NCBI GenBank assembly: GCA_033085395.1 | Contig: JANQBS010000634.1 | Span: 1 to 10,401 of the forward strand | Source of the DNA: Xanthoparmelia taractica | Lineage: Eukaryota; Ascomycota; Lecanoromycetes; Lecanorales; Parmeliaceae | Length of the DNA: 10,401 nt | Direction of reading: 5' to 3' | Part shown: in pieces, positions 7,578 to 10,401 of the stretch | Layout of the letters: each line of letters opens with the position of its first letter | How positions within the stretch are numbered: the stretch's first letter is position 1 | Translations under genes and position numbers: made by a program | Notes under the pieces: model-generated | Database searches by the model: none | Told to the model about the DNA's origin: nothing | Seen by the model: the letters and a program-made list of their open reading frames with translations, nothing else

Positions 7578-7715
7578 TGTCACGAAATCGCACCTGTTAA
7601 GTCAATTAAGATCGGCTAAGACAAGTGCTTGACAGGCTGGCTGACTTAGAATTTTCTAACTTAGAATAATCAAGAATTAGACACCCACCAACTATACACC
7701 CCCTTTGCTGTTACA
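7578..7715 (+). repeat. 3' LTR, 138 bp
   Basis: Partner of 125-262. This copy keeps the canonical ends, starting TGTCACGAAATC and ending GCTGTTACA. Relative to the 5' copy it carries T or A where the 5' copy keeps C or G at 144, 145, 149, 154, 168, 179 and 204 (add 7453 for local position), while the reverse holds at eight other sites. Each copy was therefore mutated independently after insertion. Confidence 0.94.
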
Positions 7716-7720
7716 AAAAG
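7716..7720. repeat. Target-site duplication, right copy (AAAAG)
   Basis: Exact partner of AAAAG at 120-124. It starts at the base after the terminal CA of the 3' LTR. It shows that both LTRs still sit at the original integration site, with no later end-to-end recombination. Confidence 0.9.
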
Positions 7721-8460
7721 AGAAATTAATCTTTATCTCGTATATCTTAGATATTAATATATAAGAAGAAAAAGTTTTTCATGATAATAGAAAGAGAATA
7801 AATTATAAGAAAGCGATCTTATAAGAAGATTAACGTAATAATTAGAATTTACAAGTATATAAGATAAGATCTTTAATTAAAAGAGTTAATTAATTATAAA
7901 AATAACTTAATAAGCGAAATATATTTAAACTCGTATTTATCTATAAAGATAGACGTCTTCTCGAAAGAATATCGCTTATATATTAATTTTTTTCTTCTTC
8001 TCTTAAATTCTTAAAAAAAAAACTTTATTTAAATATATTTCTTAAATTATTCTATAAGAAAACTATATTAATAATAATTTAAATTATATTAAATTAATCT
8101 TAAAGCTTAGCGAGACTTCTCGACGAGAAGTTCTCGTATACGTTATAAATTATTATAATTATCTTAAATCTCTTTAATAGCGACGATAACTATTTCTTAA
8201 TTATACGCGTTAATTCGATCTTTATCTTTAAATAATTAATTTATAAATTATTATTAAAATCTATTTCTAAGAGAAAAGAGCTTTTTAATTTTTTAACACG
8301 CTCTATATTATTAACGTTATCTATTTTATTTACTTTTTTATTAAGCTTCCAAGTTTAAATATTATAATTTAAGAAATTAAATTTTTAATTAGTTTAAATA
8401 TATTTATTAAGATTAAGATATTTAAGAATAATTTTAATTATTAAAGATAAAAGCGATAAA
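7721..8460. other. Extremely A+T-rich right flank, no gene seen
   Basis: This stretch has no recognisable frame on either strand and no LTR-like boundary. It contains one palindrome (8111-8136). Composition suggests another RIP-mutated repeat, possibly the 5' part of the copia-like element to the right, but this is not shown. Confidence 0.5.
8111..8136. repeat. 26-bp imperfect palindrome
   Basis: CTTCTCG and CGAGAAG (8116-8122, 8124-8130) flank a single central base. The outer CGAGA/TCTCG arms extend the pairing if one T (8132) is bulged. It is unusually G+C-rich for this flank. It might be a terminal or regulatory remnant of a repeat; no function can be assigned. Confidence 0.5.
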
Positions 8461-9242
8461 TATAAGACTTTCTAAAGATGCTAGATCTTTAATATTACGT
8501 CGAAGATAAATCTAATCGATTAATTACTATTATTAATAAAGCGTTTATTACGATCTAGAATAGCTCGTATCGAAAAATTTATATTATAGTAAGAATTCGC
8601 TATAAAGATAACTCTCGTAATAAATCGAAGGCTTTTTTAATGTTATGCTCGTTTAAAAAGAATTAAAAAAGTATATATCTCGTAATTTCGATATTCTTAA
8701 TTTATAATTCGAAAGTTAATTGCTCTTACTTTATTAGTCTACGAAAATAATTCTTAAGCGTATATTAATTAGTTTATTAATATCTTATAAGAATTTAGAA
8801 ATTAATTCAATAAAAATCTCTTTATTATCGATAAAAATTAAAAAATATATTATTTTTATAAGAACTAGGGTTTTAATATAACTTATATTATAAATATTAT
8901 AATTAAAATTATAACTTCTATAATAAAAAGAGTAAAGTTAAGTATTTATTAAATTACGTAATTATTTACTTTCTTTATATAATAATTAATCTTACGAATT
9001 TTATCTTAGATCTATAGATATATACGCTATCAATTATTATCGCCGACGCTCTCGATTATATAAACTAAAGTATTATCGTATTCGTCTTTCTTGAAGTTAG
9101 TATTATAAAGTATAAAATTTAAAGTAACATTATCTTAAGTAACTTTCGCACGTTTATTTGTATTATTATATATTATATTATTTATAAGAGAGATTTTTAT
9201 TTTAACGCTAAGTATAATTATAAGCGCTTATATAAAGATAAT
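8461..9242 (+). other. Possible decayed gag of the copia-like element
   Basis: This lies directly upstream of the copia-like frame and in the place where its Gag should be. Between about 8960 and 9180, codon starts at n mod 3 = 2 give an Arg/Ser/Tyr/Gln-rich product with two Tyr that could be former zinc-knuckle Cys, while n mod 3 = 0 is used further right. I could not decide the frame or find a clean CCHC motif. No LTR, start or promoter is visible. Confidence 0.3.
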
Positions 9243-10401
9243 AATTAGAGCGAAAGAGATAATCGTGATAATCGTAATAATCGTGATAATTATAGTAATT
9301 AAGAAGATAATAATAATAAGCTTAAAGAAAATAAAGATAAAAATAAGAATAAGAATAAGAATAAGAATAAACTTCTTAGCGCTAAAGTCGCTATAGCGAT
9401 TACTTAATTAAAGATCGCTTATTAATTCGTTATATATATCTTAAACGCTTATAATCTTATCGTTAACTCTAAAGTTCTATTTATTAAATATTATAGATTT
9501 ATAATATCTATCTCTTTTAATAGAGCGTAAGATACTACTCTTTATATAATAGCGATTATATCTTTACTTTAAATTCGTAATTACGTTTATATCTAATATC
9601 TAACTTACGATTTCTTAATATTTATTACTTTCGAGTCTTTTAAATTATCTTACTCAATATATAAACTCGTTAATAATCTAATAATTATTAATTTTAATAA
9701 TATTAATCTAGAATATAAGATTAATAGTGCTAAATATATATAAATTCTTCGAGATATATAATTAATATCGAGCGATAGTTATAATCTTATCTTTAAGAAA
9801 TAATTAAAAGAATAAGATTATTCTCTCTCTTTTATTTTAAGCGATCTCTCTATTAATAGTAAGTAAATCTTCTTTAAATATATAAAAAATTATCTTTATA
9901 TTTTAAATACTTAAAAAGAAATATCTTTAATATTAATAATTATTAATAAAGATATTTCTATTTATAATAAGTTCTTAACTAAGTCTAACTTAACGTTTTC
10001 GAAAACTCTATTCGAAGCGAATATTAATCTCGAAGCGTTATGAATATAATATTTATATTATAATTATTTAGATTTTTAAAATCTTAAGAAACTCGCTAAG
10101 ATATATATTAAAATAAATCTTTTAATTTTATTATCGAGCGATATCTATAAGTTATACTCTATAAATAATATAAAATAAGTATTATATAAATAATATATTA
10201 AGTCTAATAAGCACGAAAACGACTTAATTTATAGTAATCTTTCTTTACGATAAAACTTTACGCTTTATAATCTATTTCTTATAAAATAAATTTTATAAAA
10301 TAAAATAATTATTAATATATATATCTACGATTCGATTATAAAATAGAATTCGATAATTATAAGATAAAAGTCTTTTATATATCTAAAGATATTATTTAAA
10401 A
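9243..10401 (+). pseudogene. pol: Ty1/copia-like polyprotein fragment (Gag tail, protease, integrase start), cut by window edge
   Basis: Codon starts at n mod 3 = 0 give a low-complexity tail rich in R-D-N and K-N repeats (9258-9370). A protease-like motif I-V-N-S-K-V at 9459 follows (family: DSGA, with Asp and Gly codons mutated by G to A). Near 10032 comes L-E-A-L-*-I-*-Y-L-Y-Y, fitting W-x-x-R-L-G-H of the GAG-pre-integrase segment. L-K-K-L-A-K and K-H-E-N-D-L-I-Y-S follow, as in copia proteins leading to (I/V)-H-(S/T)-D-L. Y-D at 10326-10331 sits at the D-D of the integrase core, with K-S-F-I-Y-L-K close after. Integrase directly after protease is the Ty1/copia order. It is riddled with TAA/TAG and not functional. 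RT and RNase H would follow outside the window. Confidence 0.65.
9258..9372. repeat. Simple-sequence runs GATAATCGT and AATAAG
   Basis: GATAATCGT-type units repeat at about 9258-9290, and AATAAG/GAATAA repeats follow at about 9343-9370. Both stay in frame with the copia-like polyprotein and would encode Arg-Asp-Asn and Lys-Asn runs, typical of the disordered Gag C-terminus. Confidence 0.6.

Larger units (their letters stand above)
125..7715 (+). mobile_element. Complete but inactivated Ty3/gypsy-type LTR retrotransposon
   Basis: The element is 7591 bp and is bounded by two equal-length LTRs and the 5-bp direct duplication AAAAG. Inside lie a primer-binding-site candidate, a leader, and one reading frame with the domain order Gag, zinc-finger-like motif, protease, RT, RNase H, integrase, chromodomain. 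RT before integrase is the Ty3/gypsy (Metaviridae) order; Ty1/copia has integrase first. The chromodomain at the C-terminus suggests a chromovirus-like fungal element. All damage that can be judged is transitional: stops are TAA/TAG at probable Gln or Arg positions and TGA at probable Trp positions, and no frameshift was met over about 6 kb. That is the signature of RIP, not of slow neutral decay. No residual open stretch exceeds 70 codons in the true frame, so no functional protein can be made. Confidence 0.93.

Noticed and set aside
1..10401. Mitochondrial or plastid DNA (very A+T-rich)
   Set aside because: There are no organellar genes, rRNA or tRNA. The content is LTR retrotransposons with target duplication and transition bias typical of nuclear RIP.

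Overview
The window looks like nuclear DNA of a filamentous ascomycete (Pezizomycotina). It is a transposon graveyard mutated by a process matching repeat-induced point mutation (RIP). The signs are very high A+T, scarce CpA and TpG over long stretches, and two LTR copies that differ only by C/T and G/A transitions. Protein-coding frames are recognisable along their whole length but are riddled with TAA/TAG, and occasionally TGA, where Gln, Arg or Trp codons would be expected. I see no intact gene, tRNA, rRNA or CRISPR array. I had no database search, so family assignments rest on motif order and spacing read by eye.

Bases 125-7715 are one complete but dead Ty3/gypsy-type LTR retrotransposon. 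It has two 138-bp LTRs (125-262 and 7578-7715) and a perfect 5-bp target-site duplication AAAAG (120-124 and 7716-7720). A likely mutated primer-binding site lies just inside the 5' LTR. A leader of about 0.9 kb with short tandem repeats follows. Then one + strand reading frame (codon starts at positions where n mod 3 = 2) runs from about 1142 to about 7141 with no frameshift. In order it encodes a Gag-like region, a Gln/Ser-rich tract, a zinc-finger-like motif, an aspartic protease, reverse transcriptase, RNase H, integrase with an exact D-35-E spacing and a GPY/F-like motif, a chromodomain and an AT-hook-like tail. Key catalytic residues are destroyed by transitions (protease D-T-G reads N-I-K; RT Y-V-D-D reads Y-V-N-N; the first integrase Asp reads Asn).

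Bases 7721-10401 are even more A+T-rich. From about 9243 to the right edge, codon starts at n mod 3 = 0 give a decayed Ty1/copia-like polyprotein on the + strand: a low-complexity Gag tail, a protease-like motif, the W-x-x-R-L-G-H type GAG-pre-integrase segment and the start of an integrase core. Its RT would lie beyond the window. No LTR of this element was found. The gypsy element is inserted next to, or inside, this older repeat.

Working together is past tense here: the gypsy genes would once have packaged RNA (Gag), processed the polyprotein (protease), copied it (RT/RNase H) and inserted it (integrase), with the chromodomain probably steering insertion to heterochromatin. I found no undescribed functional system. 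The notable points are the completeness and frame conservation of a RIP-killed element, its very short LTRs, the patchy RIP damage and the zinc-finger-like motif upstream of the protease.
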